This document shows, in pieces, positions 1-8,797 of a stretch of DNA of 44,241 nt (its first letter is position 1; every line of letters starts with the position of its first letter). The notes beneath the pieces were generated by a model. That model was not told where the DNA came from, searched no databases, and saw nothing but the letters and a program-made list of their open reading frames with translations. A program made the translations under genes and the position numbers. The stretch lies in NCBI GenBank assembly GCA_045632305.1, contig JAZQWL010000022.1, positions 1-44,241 of the forward strand, given 5' to 3'. This stretch comes from SVTX01 sp045632305. Its GTDB lineage: Bacteria > Bacillota > Clostridia > Oscillospirales > CAG-272.

Positions 1-2
1 AA

Positions 3-152
3 AATGGGAAGCTTTTGAATTTGATAAAAAATAATATAGGCAAGGATAAAACGGAGTTGATTTGCCTTTTACTTAAAGAATCAAAAGATTACGGTCTATC
101 TTGTCTACAGGCAGAAAGACTTGTAAATTCCAATTTGTCGGGGAGAATTTAA
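3..152 (+). CDS. 3' end of an unrecognised gene (partial)
   Basis: An open frame enters from the left edge and stops at TAA, giving 49 residues rich in Lys, Leu and Asn, with no motif I recognise. It is followed 13 bases later by a strong intrinsic terminator, which supports a real gene end. Nothing about function can be said from the fragment, and it could be a chance open frame. Confidence 0.35.
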   Translation, partial: NGKLLNLIKNNIGKDKTELICLLLKESKDYGLSCLQAERLVNSNLSGRI

Positions 153-165
153 GCAACAAATATCC

Positions 166-198
166 AAAGGCAACGCTGAAAAATCGGCGTTGCCTTTT
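166..198 (+). terminator. Rho-independent terminator
   Basis: An 11-bp stem (AAAGGCAACGC pairing with GCGTTGCCTTT) closes a 10-base loop and runs into TTTT. It sits just after the stop of the partial left-edge gene. Confidence 0.75.
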
Positions 199-222
199 CT
201 AAAATCAGCACTTTCTCGCAAT

Positions 223-315
223 AACGAAAAAAACGGATTTATATATAACTATTCCGCCAAGGAACAGGCAGAAATTAAAAAAATACGCGATAATAATAAT
301 CACCCATCAACATAA
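223..315 (+). pseudogene. possible C-terminal remnant of a small protein
   Basis: The frame reads as a Lys/Glu-rich tail containing YNYSAKEQAEIKKIR and ending in TAA. From memory this resembles the C-terminus of small uncharacterised clostridial proteins. The frame stays open upstream to about base 127 but has no ATG with a ribosome binding site, and it runs through the upstream terminator stem. It is most likely a gene remnant, and the call is weak. Confidence 0.22.
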
Positions 316-316
316 A

Positions 317-352
317 AGGGACAGAGAATGGTCTTAATTCTCTGTCCTCTTT
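317..352 (+). terminator. Rho-independent terminator
   Basis: A perfect 11-bp stem (GGACAGAGAAT with ATTCTCTGTCC) and 7-base loop are flanked by AAAA on the left and a T-rich stretch on the right. It lies just after the TAA of the remnant, so a transcribed gene once ended here. Confidence 0.7.
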
Positions 353-386
353 ATTAAGATATTGCTTTATCATTTTATATATTAAT

Positions 387-412
387 GCGCCGTGTCCTTT
401 TGGGCACGGCGC
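387..412 (-). terminator. terminator hairpin for the gyrA/lipoprotein operon
   Basis: GCGCCGTG pairs with CACGGCGC, extended by three more pairs to a TTTT loop. It lies 15 bases past the stop of the minus-strand lipoprotein gene. The tail on that strand is AT-rich rather than a clean U-run, so it may be a weak terminator. Confidence 0.6.
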
Positions 413-426
413 ACACGTGTATATTT

Positions 427-1059
427 TTAATACGTCGGCGAATCGAGATACCACTCGCCACCTTCCTTAACGAAGGTTATTTTTAAGGTTCTCGGCTTGT
501 GAGACATTCCCACGTCGTACGCTTCAAGCTCGACTGTAACGTAATCGTCATCCGATGGCTTTACGATCTTCATCGTGGAAAAATCGTAAATCTTTCGCTG
601 ATATGAGAACGAATCCGCATTTTTTGCCTGATAAAACTGTCCGCCCTCCTCGTAGAAACGAAGGTATGAGCCGTTTGCAATAAGCACGCCGTCAAACGCG
701 GTCTCATAAAGCGCAGAGAGATATTTTGAGGAATATATCCTCTCCGCCTCCGCCTTTATGCCTGCCGTGTCATAATACAGTGACTGTTCCATGGAAAGAT
801 TATACACGTCCTGATATATATTATCGTAAATATGTCTCTTTTGTGCAAGCAAGCCGCCTCTTTCGTAAACGGGAATACCCGCGCCGAAGAGAAGCTCGTT
901 GATCTCTGCGGACTCCTCGATAAGATATATAAACCTTTCCTTCACTTCATCAAGCTCAGGCGCTTTTCTCGTGCCGCATGAGCAAAAGCTCATAACTGAC
1001 ACAACACAGATACACAAGCATAAAAGCTTTACGCCCATCTTTACAATCTGTTTTTTCAT
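427..1059 (-). CDS. secreted lipoprotein of unknown function
   Basis: The product has 210 residues from the chosen start. The frame stays open 16 codons upstream into gyrA, but the internal ATG begins a good signal peptide (MKKQIVKMGVKL, a hydrophobic core, then a SFCSC lipobox) and has GGAAG seven bases upstream. The rest is an acidic, aromatic soluble domain with no family I recognise; the C-terminal part reads as a beta-rich fold with alternating polar and hydrophobic residues. The start lies one base past the gyrA stop, so the gene is the last of the mreC-mreD-gyrA transcript and is probably translationally coupled to gyrA. Why a lipoprotein is linked to gyrase is unclear. Confidence 0.8.
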   Translation of the reverse strand: MKKQIVKMGVKLLCLCICVVSVMSFCSCGTRKAPELDEVKERFIYLIEESAEINELLFGAGIPVYERGGLLAQKRHIYDNIYQDVYNLSMEQSLYYDTAGIKAEAERIYSSKYLSALYETAFDGVLIANGSYLRFYEEGGQFYQAKNADSFSYQRKIYDFSTMKIVKPSDDDYVTVELEAYDVGMSHKPRTLKITFVKEGGEWYLDSPTY

Positions 1060-1060
1060 A

Positions 1061-3568
1061 TTAAACTTCCGCTCCGTCGGACGAAACTTCCGTACTGTCA
1101 AGCTCATCCTCGATCTCGTCCTCGTGAGGAACCTTTGTAAAGTTAGCTATGGACTGTTCTTCACCGAGTCGCATTACGATGACACCCGAAGCGCTTCTGG
1201 AGTATGTGGAAATTTCGTTTGCGGGAGTTCTTATCACGATACCGCCGTCGGTGATCATCATAATATCGTCATCATCGGAAACCGCCATAATACCCGCAAG
1301 TTTACCTGTCTTTTCGGTAATATTGTGGGCGATAACACCGAAGCCGCCGCGATGCTTCATAAGTCTGAAGTCATCGAACTCGGTCTTCTTACCGTAACCC
1401 TTTTCGGTTATCGTGCAGAGCTTCTTATCATCCTCAACCTTGGCAACACCGATAACGAAATCGTCGTCACGAAGGGAAATACCGCGAACGCCGCGAGCAG
1501 TTCTGCCCATAGGACGAACTCCACGCTCGTCAAATCTTACGGCATTACCGTTGCGAGTTGCAATAATAAGCTCGTTTTCACCGTGTGTAAGCTCAACGAA
1601 TACAAGCTCGTCGCCTTCGTCGAGTGTGAGCGCGATCTTACCACCCTTGCGCTGATATTCATATTCGGTGAGAAGTGTCTTCTTAACTACACCGAACTTT
1701 GTAACCATTGTAAGGTAGAGATCCTCAGTAAATTCCTCAACCGAGATAAAGCTTGTAACCTTTTCACCCTGGGAAAGCTCGAGGAGATTTACGATGTTTG
1801 ATCCTTTGGCTGTTCTTGACGCCTCGGGGATCTTGAACGCGCGCATGGTCTGAACGCGTCCGTGATTTGTAAAGAACATTACCGTGGAATGGCTGTGAAC
1901 CAAGGATACCTTTTCAATAAAGTCCTCGTCACGCGTAGTCATACCCGTAATACCCTTACCGCCGCGTCTCTGCGCGTTGTATGTGTCAGAGGGAAGACGC
2001 TTGATGTAGCCGGCATTTGTGAGCGTAATTACACAGTTATGCTTTTCAATGAGGTCTTCAAGGTCAATTTCCTCTGTGGAAATTTCAATATTTGTTCTTC
2101 TTTCATCGCCGTACTTCTGTTTGATCTCAAGCATTTCGTTCTTGATGATCTCGCGAACCTTGGACTCGTCGCGGAGAATTTCTTCAAGCTCGGCAATAAG
2201 AATATGGAGACGCTCAAGCTCGTCCTCGATCTTCTGGCGTTCAAGACCCGTAAGACGGCCGAGAGTCATTTCAACGATCGCCTGTGACTGAATTTCGGTA
2301 AGTCCGAATCTTTCCATCAATGTAAGCTTGGACTGGGGAATAGAGGGAGAGGTCTTCATTATCTGAACGATCTCGTCGATGTTATCGTTAGCAATCTTGT
2401 AGCCCTCGAGAATATGAGCTCTTGCCTTCGCCTTGTCAAGATCGAACTGAGTTCTTCTCTTGATAACGGATTCCTGATGCTCAATATAATAGTCAAGCAC
2501 CTCGGCGAGATTGAGGATCTTGGGCTGCTGACCAACTACCGCGAGCATATTCACGGAGCAGGTATCCTGAAGCTGTGTATACTTATAAAGCTGATTGAGA
2601 ATGATCTGACCGTTTGCGTCCTTCTTGTACTCGATAACAATTCTAAGACCGTGCATGCTGGACTCGTCGCGGAGGTCGGAAATACCCTCAACTCTCTTTT
2701 CCTTAACAAGACCCGCGATGGATTCAACGAGCAAGGACTTGTTAACCATGTAAGGAATTTCAGTAATAACGATTCTTCTCTTATCCTCGTCAATAGTTGC
2801 CTTTGCGCGAACGCTGATACGTCCCTTACCCGTCATGTAGGCGTCAATGATACCCTGTGTACCGTAGATAGTACCGTAAGTGGGGAAGTCGGGGCCCTTG
2901 ATAAACTGCATAAGGTCGAGAATAGAGCAGTCGGGGTTATCAATTCTGTAAATAGTACCGTCAATTACCTCGCCGAGGTTGTGAGGAGGCACGTTAGTCG
3001 CCATACCAACCGCGATACCGACAGAGCCGTTAACGAGGAAGTTGGGGAATCTTGAAGGAAGGATCGTGGGCTCCTTCAAGCTGTTATCAAAGTTGGGCTG
3101 AAAATCAACAACGTTCTTTTCAATATCGCGTGTCATTTCATCAGCGAGCTTTGTAAGACGCGCCTCGGTATAACGGTAAGCAGCAGGCGGGTCACCGTCC
3201 ACAGAACCGAAGTTACCGTGTCCGTCAACGAGAGTATAACGGAGAGAGAAGGGCTGAGCCATTCTTACCATAGTACCGTAAACAGAGCTGTCGCCGTGAG
3301 GATGGTATCTACCAAGCACGCTACCTACGGTCGTAGCCGACTTACGGAAGGGCTTATCGTGAGTAAGATTGTCCTCGTACATGGTATAGATAACTCTTCT
3401 CTGACCGGGCTTCATACCGTCGCGAACGTCAGGGAGAGCTCTTGACATAATTACGGACATAGAATATTCGATAAAGGATTTCTTTACCTCTTTTTCCATA
3501 TCAATATCAACGATTTTCTGATTTTCAAACAAATAGACTTCGTTGTCACGCTGTGATTTCTTATCCAT
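1061..3568 (-). CDS. gyrA: DNA gyrase subunit A
   Basis: This is the breakage-reunion subunit of type IIA topoisomerase, which introduces negative supercoils with GyrB. At 835 residues it has the usual length. The N-terminal winged-helix/tower region carries the catalytic Tyr at about residue 133 (RYTEARL). The C-terminal beta-pinwheel contains the GyrA box QRRGGKG, which separates it from ParC. In the quinolone-resistance region the motif is HGDSSVYG at 91-98: Ser94 matches E. coli Ser83, but Gly98 stands where E. coli has Asp87. The ATG has GAAAGGAAAC upstream. It lies after mreCD and just before a lipoprotein gene; in Bacillus, gyrA directly follows gyrB, so mreCD have been inserted between them here. 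Confidence 0.97.
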   Translation of the reverse strand: MDKKSQRDNEVYLFENQKIVDIDMEKEVKKSFIEYSMSVIMSRALPDVRDGMKPGQRRVIYTMYEDNLTHDKPFRKSATTVGSVLGRYHPHGDSSVYGTMVRMAQPFSLRYTLVDGHGNFGSVDGDPPAAYRYTEARLTKLADEMTRDIEKNVVDFQPNFDNSLKEPTILPSRFPNFLVNGSVGIAVGMATNVPPHNLGEVIDGTIYRIDNPDCSILDLMQFIKGPDFPTYGTIYGTQGIIDAYMTGKGRISVRAKATIDEDKRRIVITEIPYMVNKSLLVESIAGLVKEKRVEGISDLRDESSMHGLRIVIEYKKDANGQIILNQLYKYTQLQDTCSVNMLAVVGQQPKILNLAEVLDYYIEHQESVIKRRTQFDLDKAKARAHILEGYKIANDNIDEIVQIMKTSPSIPQSKLTLMERFGLTEIQSQAIVEMTLGRLTGLERQKIEDELERLHILIAELEEILRDESKVREIIKNEMLEIKQKYGDERRTNIEISTEEIDLEDLIEKHNCVITLTNAGYIKRLPSDTYNAQRRGGKGITGMTTRDEDFIEKVSLVHSHSTVMFFTNHGRVQTMRAFKIPEASRTAKGSNIVNLLELSQGEKVTSFISVEEFTEDLYLTMVTKFGVVKKTLLTEYEYQRKGGKIALTLDEGDELVFVELTHGENELIIATRNGNAVRFDERGVRPMGRTARGVRGISLRDDDFVIGVAKVEDDKKLCTITEKGYGKKTEFDDFRLMKHRGGFGVIAHNITEKTGKLAGIMAVSDDDDIMMITDGGIVIRTPANEISTYSRSASGVIVMRLGEEQSIANFTKVPHEDEIEDELDSTEVSSDGAEV

Positions 3569-3606
3569 TTTTGTTTCCTTTCGAAAATTAACTTTTCTTT
3601 AAGTGA

Positions 3607-4179
3607 TTATATTTTGTATTTTTTATTTTTTCCGTGATTTAACGCCTTATCGGTAATGAATGCAATGCCGTAGACCGCAGGTGAGAAGATGATAAACGTA
3701 AGATAATCGGGAACAAGATTTGTCACGAATATCTGCATAAGATTGAAATTGTCCGAGAGCATAACAAAATAGAAAATATTGACCGCCTGCTTTACTATAC
3801 CGACTATAAGCATATAGACTATATACGAGGGAAGATTTCTTTGCAAAAATCTGCTCACACAAATACCGCAAATATAACCCGTCAGAGCGTATACAAGCGG
3901 GGCAATATAAATAATACCGCCGCCAAGACAGTCCACGATAAGACCGCCGATAAGACCGACAACTCCTCCGTCCTTCTCTCCAAATATCATTCCGACGGCA
4001 GAGACAAACAGTAAAGTAAGTCCGATGGGATTTGAATTTATTTTTACAAACGAGGTCTGCATTACCGACAAAATACAGATGATAAACACAAAGATCACGT
4101 ATTTTATAATATTTCTCTTTGTAAATACTCTGCCGACCTCGCCGCGATCAGAACCTCCCGTATATCTTACGCTGTTCAT
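3607..4179 (-). CDS. mreD: rod shape-determining protein MreD
   Basis: The protein has 190 residues with about six hydrophobic membrane segments after a short basic cytoplasmic N-terminus. The layout and length fit MreD, the membrane partner of MreC in the elongasome that guides peripheral peptidoglycan synthesis. The start codon overlaps the mreC stop by four bases (ATGA), which indicates translational coupling. mreB is not adjacent in this window. The family is poorly conserved, so the call rests on the mreC neighbour as well as on topology. Confidence 0.88.
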   Translation of the reverse strand: MNSVRYTGGSDRGEVGRVFTKRNIIKYVIFVFIICILSVMQTSFVKINSNPIGLTLLFVSAVGMIFGEKDGGVVGLIGGLIVDCLGGGIIYIAPLVYALTGYICGICVSRFLQRNLPSYIVYMLIVGIVKQAVNIFYFVMLSDNFNLMQIFVTNLVPDYLTFIIFSPAVYGIAFITDKALNHGKNKKYKI

Positions 4180-5033
4180 TCCGTCACCTCTTCGTTTTCC
4201 TCAACGTAAAGGTCAAAATCCGTAACTATAAGCACGTAAGTCAGCTTTTTAAAATCGACGAAGCACTCGATCTCGGCGCTTTTTGTTCTGTCATAAGCAT
4301 TCTCTGTAACCTTCACTACCTTGCCGATAGGAATATCACGGGGGTAGACGCTACCAAGACCGCTCGTGTAAACGGTGTCACCGACCTCAACGTCGGCATC
4401 GGCGCCAAGATATTCAAGAGAGCAGTGTCCCGTGTCCTTGAAGGTTATATCCCCCTCGATAACACCGATCTCGCCGCTTCTTGAAATATACGCTCCGCAC
4501 GCTCCACGGTCCTCAATGACCGTTCTCACCTTACAGGAATTTATATCGACCTCAATGACCGAGCCGACAAGACCGAGCTTGGTTATAACGGGCATACCCA
4601 CCTCAATTCCGTCGGACGAGCCGCGATTCAAGGTGATTATTGACATATAGCCCTCTGAGCCGCGCGAGATTATGAGCGCGTCGGAAAACTCAAAATCGGT
4701 ATATATCTTCTTGATTTCAAGATACTCGCGAAGACGGGCATTCTCGTCCTCGAGCGCGCCGTAATATATTTCGTTTTCGCGCAATTTTTCGTTTTCTTCC
4801 GAAAGCGAGCTGTTTTCTTCTATAAGATCCCCCATTTTACCGAAATAAAGTGAAAAACCGTCGAAGCCCTCGCTTATTTTTGTACCGCACCACCGAAGCG
4901 GGAAGAGGAGAGTATTTATTCCGTTTCTTACGATATTTTTAACACCCATAAGTGAGAGAACTGAAAAGAAGATGCAGATCAAAAGAGCGATACTTGTAAG
5001 AATTATAAAAAACTTATTTTTGAAAAATCTCAA
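4176..5033 (-). CDS. mreC: rod shape-determining protein MreC
   Basis: The protein has 285 residues: one N-terminal transmembrane segment (about 8-30), a coiled coil rich in Glu/Leu (about 65-105), then the two beta-barrel MreC domain with typical GSSDGIEVGMPV and GLVGSV stretches. MreC sits outside the membrane and links MreB/MreD to the wall synthases. The start codon is TTG, supported by AAGGAGA nine to ten bases upstream; the nearby ATG is out of frame. The gene is separated from gyrB by about 235 bases that hold a cluster of DnaA-box-like 9-mers, so it may begin a transcript of its own. Confidence 0.92.
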   Translation of the reverse strand: MRFFKNKFFIILTSIALLICIFFSVLSLMGVKNIVRNGINTLLFPLRWCGTKISEGFDGFSLYFGKMGDLIEENSSLSEENEKLRENEIYYGALEDENARLREYLEIKKIYTDFEFSDALIISRGSEGYMSIITLNRGSSDGIEVGMPVITKLGLVGSVIEVDINSCKVRTVIEDRGACGAYISRSGEIGVIEGDITFKDTGHCSLEYLGADADVEVGDTVYTSGLGSVYPRDIPIGKVVKVTENAYDRTKSAEIECFVDFKKLTYVLIVTDFDLYVEENEEVTE

Positions 5034-5078
5034 GCGATCCCATCTCCTTCCATGTATTTTTATTGTAAATTCACATAG

Positions 5079-5262
5079 TTTTCAACACAGTTTTACACAA
5101 GCTGTTGAAAACTGTTAAACAGGTTTTTTCGGTGTATTTTACCAATGCTGAAAGCTGTGGAAAATACTTGTAAATTTCCCATATAATAAAGGATTTCAAC
5201 AATTTTTGAAATTTGTGGAAAATCATTTTTGGGAAAAAAATTTTCCCCTCGAGTTTTCAACA
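5079..5262. promoter_or_regulatory. cluster of seven DnaA-box-like 9-mers
   Basis: Within 184 bases of the gyrB-mreC gap there are TTTTCAACA at 5079, 5103 (reverse) and 5254, TTTTACACA at 5091, TTTTCCACA (reverse) at 5156 and 5214, and ATTTCAACA at 5193. TTTTCCACA is one base from the consensus TTATCCACA. The TTTTCAACA form also recurs in the dnaA-dnaN gap. The stretch is AT-rich and has no open frame of note. Binding by DnaA is inferred from the motif only. Confidence 0.5.
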
Positions 5263-5270
5263 GGATTTTA

Positions 5271-7220
5271 TTAAATATCAAGGAATTCGGCGAGCTTCGC
5301 GTTCTGCTCGATAAATACTCGACGGGGCTCAACCTTGTCGCCCATAAGAAGCGAGAACATTTCGTCGCACGCGATAGCATCCTCAATAGTAACCTTGAGA
5401 ATCGTTCTGTTAGCGGGATCCATAGTTGTTTCCCAGAGCTGCTCTGCGTCCATTTCACCAAGACCCTTATATCTGTCTGCCTGGATAAGATGCTTACCGT
5501 TTTCACCGCCAAGCTCCTCGATATATTTATCTCTTTCCGCATCCGAGAACGCGTACTTTTCGGTGCCGGGCTTTGAATTTTTCTTGTGAACCTTGTAAAG
5601 CGGGGGCTGAGCCAGATAAACGTGACCTTCCTCGATGAGCTTTCTCATGTGTCTGAAGAAGAAGGTGAGAATAAGAATTCTGATGTGTGAACCGTCGACG
5701 TCGGCATCGGCCATGATGATAACCTTACCGTAACGGAGCTTCGATATGTCAAATTCCTCACCGATACCGCAACCGAGCGCCTGAATGATAGGAATGAGCG
5801 ACTGATTGGAATAAACCTTGTCCATTCTCGTCTTTTCAACGTTAAGCACCTTACCGCGAAGGGGAAGGATCGCCTGGAACTTAGGATTACGTCCCTGCTT
5901 TGCAGAACCGCCCGCGGAGTCACCCTCTACAAGATAAAGCTCGGTGAGTGTCGCATCCTTTTCCTGACAGTCGGCAAGCTTACCGGGAAGGGAGCTGCCC
6001 TCGAAAAGACCGCTCTTTCTTGAGGTTTCTCTCGCCTTTCTTGCCGCCTCTCTTGCACGAGATGCCGCAAGCGCCTTTTCAAGGATCGCCTTTGCGGTTG
6101 AGGGATTTTCCTCAAAATATTCCGCGAGCTTGGAGTTTACTGTATTTTCAACGAGAGTACGGATATCGGAGTTACCGAGCTTCGCCTTGGTCTGGGATTC
6201 AAACTGCGCATTTTCAAGCTTTACGGAAACGATGGCGCAAAGACCTTCTCTTACGTCCTCACCCGAGAGATTCTTATCGGAATCCTTCAAAATACCGTTT
6301 CTTCTCGCATAATCGTTGATAACACGCGTAAGCGCAGACTTGAAGCCGGTCTCGTGCGTACCGCCCTCGATAGTATTCATATTGTTTGCAAAGGTCATAA
6401 CGCATTCATTATAACCGTCGTTGTACTGAAGAGCAATCTCGGCAACGCTTGTGTCCTTCTCGCCCTTCATATAGATAACGTCACTGTGTACGGGATCGTT
6501 ATGTCTTGTATCCGTAAGCCAGCCCACAAAAGACTTGATACCGCCCTCAAAGCAGAATTCGGTTTCAACGGGCACGTCGGGACGCGCGTCGATGAGAACG
6601 ATTCTGATACCGGCATTGAGGAAGGACTGCTCTCTCATACGGTTGGAGAGAATCTCATAATCGAATATAGTCTCCTCAAAAATTTCAGGGTCGGGCTTAA
6701 AGGTAACCTTAACACCGTGAGGACGCTCGGGGGATTCACCCTCGCATACAAACTTTCTTGCAACCTTACCTCTCTCGAATCTCTCGGTATATCTCTTGCC
6801 CTCGTAGCAGTCGTCAAGCTCAACCCAGAGGGAGAGCGCGTTAACTACGGACGCACCTACACCGTGAAGACCGCCTGCGATCTTGTAGCCGCCGCCACCG
6901 AATTTACCGCCCGCGTGAAGAATGGTATAAACAACCTCGGGCGTAGGAATGCCCTCCTTTGGGTGAATACCCGCAGGAATGCCTCGTCCGTTGTCCTCGA
7001 CCGTGATACTGTTATCGTAATTGATAGTAACGGTGATCTTGTCGCAATAGCCCGCAAGAGCTTCGTCAATAGAGTTGTCTACAATTTCGTAAACCAAGTG
7101 GTGAAGACCGCGTATAGAGGTAGTACCGATGTACATACCGGGGCGCTTACGAACCGCCTCAAGTCCCTCAAGTATCTGTATTTCGTTTTCGCCATAATGG
7201 TTCTGTGCCTGTTCTGACAT
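5271..7220 (-). CDS. gyrB: DNA gyrase subunit B
   Basis: This is the ATPase subunit of gyrase; 649 residues is the normal Gram-positive length. The GHKL ATP-binding region has YEIVDNS at 43-49 with the catalytic Glu, and the G-box GGLHGVGASVVNAL near 116-129. QTKAKLGN (343-350) carries the transducer Lys. The TOPRIM domain shows EGDSAGGSA at 432-440 and a later DADVDGSHI metal motif. The product ends in KLAEFLDI, typical of GyrB. It lies downstream of remB but is separated from it by a tandem repeat, so it could be in the dnaA operon or have its own promoter. Confidence 0.97.
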   Translation of the reverse strand: MSEQAQNHYGENEIQILEGLEAVRKRPGMYIGTTSIRGLHHLVYEIVDNSIDEALAGYCDKITVTINYDNSITVEDNGRGIPAGIHPKEGIPTPEVVYTILHAGGKFGGGGYKIAGGLHGVGASVVNALSLWVELDDCYEGKRYTERFERGKVARKFVCEGESPERPHGVKVTFKPDPEIFEETIFDYEILSNRMREQSFLNAGIRIVLIDARPDVPVETEFCFEGGIKSFVGWLTDTRHNDPVHSDVIYMKGEKDTSVAEIALQYNDGYNECVMTFANNMNTIEGGTHETGFKSALTRVINDYARRNGILKDSDKNLSGEDVREGLCAIVSVKLENAQFESQTKAKLGNSDIRTLVENTVNSKLAEYFEENPSTAKAILEKALAASRAREAARKARETSRKSGLFEGSSLPGKLADCQEKDATLTELYLVEGDSAGGSAKQGRNPKFQAILPLRGKVLNVEKTRMDKVYSNQSLIPIIQALGCGIGEEFDISKLRYGKVIIMADADVDGSHIRILILTFFFRHMRKLIEEGHVYLAQPPLYKVHKKNSKPGTEKYAFSDAERDKYIEELGGENGKHLIQADRYKGLGEMDAEQLWETTMDPANRTILKVTIEDAIACDEMFSLLMGDKVEPRRVFIEQNAKLAEFLDI

Positions 7221-7275
7221 TTTTCTGATCCTTTTCGTTTTATTTTTGAAAATTGTTTACTTAATTTGTTTTTCT

Positions 7276-7405
7276 GCATTGAGCAGAGGGATAAGTTTTA
7301 ATTTAGTACATACTGCCACTAATTTCTGCCGCATAAAGCAGAGGGATAAGCTTTAATTTAGTATATACTGCCACTAAATTCTGCCGCATAAAGCGGAGGT
7401 GGATA
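7276..7405. repeat. 55-bp tandem repeat, two full units plus a partial third
   Basis: Unit 1 is 7276-7330 and unit 2 is 7331-7385; they differ at only a few positions. Each holds GCAGAGGGATAAG, TTAATTTAGTA and ACTGCCACTAA. The partial third copy starts GCATAAAGC at 7386 and runs into the remB coding end, so the RemB stop codon falls inside unit 2. Nothing else is seen in the gyrB-remB gap. Confidence 0.8.
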
Positions 7406-7616
7406 TCTGTGAGAAGCATATCATGAATTTTCCGTTTTCACGGTAGAGAATAAATGATTTTGGAATTTCATCCTTTGCCGATAAAACCAGCTTTTCACGT
7501 TCGGCAGCTGTGAGATATTTTTTCGTAACCGAGCTTATCGTAGCCGTATCGGCATCGAAAATTCCGATTATATCCTTTATTCTGATATTTTTGTTATTAC
7601 CTACGTGCAGATACAT
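7374..7616 (-). CDS. remB: extracellular matrix regulator RemB-like (DUF370)
   Basis: The protein has 80 residues from MYLHVGNNKNI, the family's characteristic beginning; an open frame extends 24 codons further upstream into recF but does not match the family. Members of this family sit between recF and gyrB in many Firmicutes. In Bacillus the related RemA is a DNA-binding regulator of biofilm genes; the role of this copy is inferred. The core IGIFDADTATISSVTKKYL is well conserved. The last residues are encoded by the start of a 55-bp tandem repeat and the gene ends in TAG, so the natural C-terminus may have been altered. The start is four bases past the recF stop. Confidence 0.85.
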   Translation of the reverse strand: MYLHVGNNKNIRIKDIIGIFDADTATISSVTKKYLTAAEREKLVLSAKDEIPKSFILYRENGKFMICFSQISTSALCGRI

Positions 7617-7620
7617 AATT

Positions 7621-8730
7621 TTACACCCTTGTATACCTTCCGTTTTCGACCGTATAAACGTTAGCATCCTCGATATCAAGCTTCTCACAGCAGGTCACGA
7701 TAACCTGCTTGTCGAGAATGTTGCGTGTCAAATATTCACGACGGCGAAAATCAAGCTCGGAAAATACGTCGTCGAGCAGAAATACGGGGTAATCGCCGCC
7801 GAAGTAATCCTTGATTATCTCGCCCTCGGCAAGCTTCATAGCAAGAGCAATTGATCTCTGCTGCCCCTGGGAGCAGTAAAAACGCGCCGCTTTGCCGTTA
7901 AGCTCAATTTCTATATCATCCTTGTGAATACCCCACAGAGTCGATCCTGCGCCGATTTCGCGGTCGTGGCGGGTAAAATAAAGCTCACGGTACTTGTCTC
8001 GGCAGATATTTATATCGAAATTCTCGGTATCGATACCCGCGCTTGAAATATAAGTAAGCGTGGGACGTTCACTGTCCCCCGTCATCTCGGAAAAATACTT
8101 TTCTATATATTTCCTTGCGAGCTTCAGATAACTTACTCTGTATTCGGTGATCTGGGCGGAGAGATTTGCGAGCTGCTCCGACCATATATCTATCGTGGCG
8201 TCAAAATTCTCGCGGTTTTCCTCCGCACTTTTGATAAGTGAATTTCTTTCCTTTAGCACCTGATTGTAGGATTGGAGCGCCTTGATGTACATCGGCTTTA
8301 TCTGGGATATTGCCACGTCAAGGTAAGAGCGTCGCTCGGAGGGGCCTGCCTTTACTATCGACAAATGCTCGGGAGAGAAGAGAACCACCTTGAACGCGCC
8401 GACGATCTCGGACATTTTGGATATTTTTACGCGATTATGCTCTATCCGTTTTTGCTTTCTGCCCGCAAACACGCGCATCGAGATCTCCATATTTCGAATC
8501 GAATCCGAGTAGCTGTTTTTTATATAAGCGGACTCTTCTCCGAATCTTATCATATCCGAATCCGCCTGAGCGCGAAAGCTGCGGCCGAGCGAGGTGACGT
8601 AGATTGCCTCAAGCAAATTAGTCTTGCCCTGCGCGTTGTTACCGAGCAGAATGTTTACGCCCGGAGTGAATTCAACGTCGGCTATATCAATATTTCTGAA
8701 ATTTTCAACGTGAATGCTTCGGCAAAACAT
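7621..8730 (-). CDS. recF: DNA replication and repair protein RecF
   Basis: RecF is an SMC-like ATPase that loads RecA at single-strand gaps together with RecO and RecR. The Walker A motif is GNNAQGKTN near residue 30, and the signature and Walker B region (SQGQQRS, then FLLDDVFSELD) lie in the C-terminal third. I chose the ATG that begins MFCRSIHVENFRNI, the usual RecF start; it has AAAGGA twelve bases upstream. An in-frame ATG 22 codons earlier would add a basic leader not seen in the family. The product has 369 residues, which is typical. It follows dnaN after about 70 bases. Confidence 0.93.
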   Translation of the reverse strand: MFCRSIHVENFRNIDIADVEFTPGVNILLGNNAQGKTNLLEAIYVTSLGRSFRAQADSDMIRFGEESAYIKNSYSDSIRNMEISMRVFAGRKQKRIEHNRVKISKMSEIVGAFKVVLFSPEHLSIVKAGPSERRSYLDVAISQIKPMYIKALQSYNQVLKERNSLIKSAEENRENFDATIDIWSEQLANLSAQITEYRVSYLKLARKYIEKYFSEMTGDSERPTLTYISSAGIDTENFDINICRDKYRELYFTRHDREIGAGSTLWGIHKDDIEIELNGKAARFYCSQGQQRSIALAMKLAEGEIIKDYFGGDYPVFLLDDVFSELDFRRREYLTRNILDKQVIVTCCEKLDIEDANVYTVENGRYTRV

Positions 8731-8797
8731 TAAATAGGCAATCCTTTCAAAAAAATTCTTACGTGGGACACGCCTCGGCATCCCATATAAATTCAAA

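Noticed and set aside
8731..8796. Longer RecF start adding 22 residues
   Set aside because: The added leader is basic and not family-like, while the internal ATG matches the usual RecF beginning.
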